From the NCBI GenBank assembly GCA_030840545.1, contig JAVEEH010000201.1, positions 1-6,545 of the forward strand: a stretch of 6,545 nucleotides of DNA, given 5' to 3'. The stretch comes from Frankiaceae bacterium. Its GTDB lineage: Bacteria > Actinomycetota > Actinomycetes > JAFAQI01. Positions 5,989 through 6,545 of the stretch are shown one piece after another; the first letter of the stretch is position 1; every line of letters starts with the position of its first letter. The notes beneath the pieces are model-generated. The model was not told the DNA's origin. It saw only the letters and a program-made list of their open reading frames with translations, and ran no database searches. Both the position numbers and the translations under genes were made by a program.

Positions 5989-6477
5989 TCAGTACGGCGC
6001 CTCCGGCTCCCGGTCGGAGCCCGGGTCGGCGTCGGCACCCTGATGGTGCGATAGCGACTCGAGCACGACATCCACGACACCGAGGTGGTCGTCGCGGTCG
6101 GCGTACTGTTCGCGGACGTCCACCAGATAGCGGGTCAGCGCGTCGAGCCGGCGGGCGAGCATCGTGGCGACGGCGAGTGCGACCTCCGGGCGGGCGCGCA
6201 GGAACGCCGGCGGGTCGTCGCTCACCCTGAACGTGCACGCGTCGATGGTGCGGACGGTGGCGGTGGCCGGCGCTTGCAACAGCACCGACAACTCGCCAAA
6301 GACGGCCCCCGGCTGGTCGATGGTCGCCACGGGAACGTCCTCGCGGGAGACGGCGACGGCGCCTGACTCCAGCACCAGCAGCTGCAGCAGAGGATCGCCC
6401 TCGGAGATCACGACGATGCCGGCTGCGACGGCGACGCTCGGCAGGTCGGCGGCTGCCGCCAGGATCGTCTCGTACAC
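5989..6477 (-). CDS. Cyclic nucleotide-binding-like single-domain protein
   Basis: A 162-residue protein starting at GTG 6477, the only usual start codon in this frame after an in-frame TGA at 6537-6535; AGGGG (6486-6482) lies 4 bases before it. Residues about 13-87 form a cNMP-binding beta-roll: a VISEGD turn (23-28), LLVLESGAVAV (33-43), and F60-G61-E62-L63 followed by QAPATATVRT. The helix at 98-118 (ALAVATMLARRLDALTRYL) matches the C-helix. No DNA-binding winged helix follows; instead a short helical tail (DHLGVVDVVLESLSHHQ) and an acidic end. The arginine that normally follows the Pro of this cassette, and binds the cyclic phosphate, is Ala71. This makes ordinary cAMP/cGMP binding doubtful; the domain may bind another ligand or act as a protein partner. 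Its stop is 13 bases before the metallophosphoesterase start, so they are probably co-transcribed. Confidence 0.85.
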   Translation of the reverse strand: MYETILAAAADLPSVAVAAGIVVISEGDPLLQLLVLESGAVAVSREDVPVATIDQPGAVFGELSVLLQAPATATVRTIDACTFRVSDDPPAFLRARPEVALAVATMLARRLDALTRYLVDVREQYADRDDHLGVVDVVLESLSHHQGADADPGSDREPEAPY

Positions 6478-6545
6478 CGCACCCCTGCCGATGGACTGAT
6501 CGTGATGATCCGAGGCTTCGGTTACGGCGAGGTTTCATCCATGAG

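Noticed and set aside
5532..6230. A 232-codon plus-strand open frame over the metallophosphoesterase and cNMP-like genes
   Set aside because: It is antisense to genes with complete motifs, with Arg/Gly-rich composition and no family resemblance.
5972..6538. A 188-codon minus-strand open frame beginning MKPRRN, overlapping the cNMP-like gene
   Set aside because: It is the +1 shadow of the cNMP-like gene, very Arg-rich, and the cNMP fold is only in the other frame.
6502..6545. A possible divergent plus-strand gene starting GTG-ATG at 6502/6505 and leaving the right edge
   Set aside because: Only about 14 codons are visible, the Shine-Dalgarno is weak (GGA at 6493-6495) and nothing is recognisable. 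It cannot be supported without more sequence.

Overview
The window is very GC-rich (only one short AT-richer patch, about 2781-2814), with dense genes, strong third-position GC bias, Shine-Dalgarno sites of the GGAGG type, a Tat-type signal peptide and at least one probable leaderless start. Together these point to a high-GC actinobacterium. I cannot name the genus. There is no RNA gene, insertion sequence, CRISPR array or phage signature; the region reads as ordinary chromosome.

Left part (1-2725, minus strand): three genes read leftward as one probable operon. They encode an MFS exporter-like permease, a VIT/CCC1-family Fe2+/Mn2+ transporter joined to it by a 4-base ATGA overlap, and, 52 bases further on, a beta-hydroxyacid dehydrogenase cut by the left window edge. 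A LysR-type regulator (2821-3792) is divergently oriented across a 95-base gap, the usual layout when a LysR protein controls the neighbouring operon and its own gene.

Middle (3773-5182, plus strand): the LysR gene overlaps by 20 bases a Tat-exported PHP-domain metal-dependent hydrolase. Its metal-ligand motifs are all visible; its substrate is unknown.

Right part (5238-6477, minus strand): a protein made of a single cyclic-nucleotide-binding-like domain, followed 13 bases later by a calcineurin-like metallophosphoesterase. These two look like a separate small operon, convergent with the PHP gene. The sensor-like domain lacks the phosphate-binding arginine of true cAMP/cGMP binders.

I see no clearly new biological system. 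The points most worth a second look are the degenerate cNMP-like domain paired with a phosphoesterase, the LysR promoter region (leaderless start with dyads), the unusual start region of the PHP gene, and the mixed content of the putative LysR-controlled operon.
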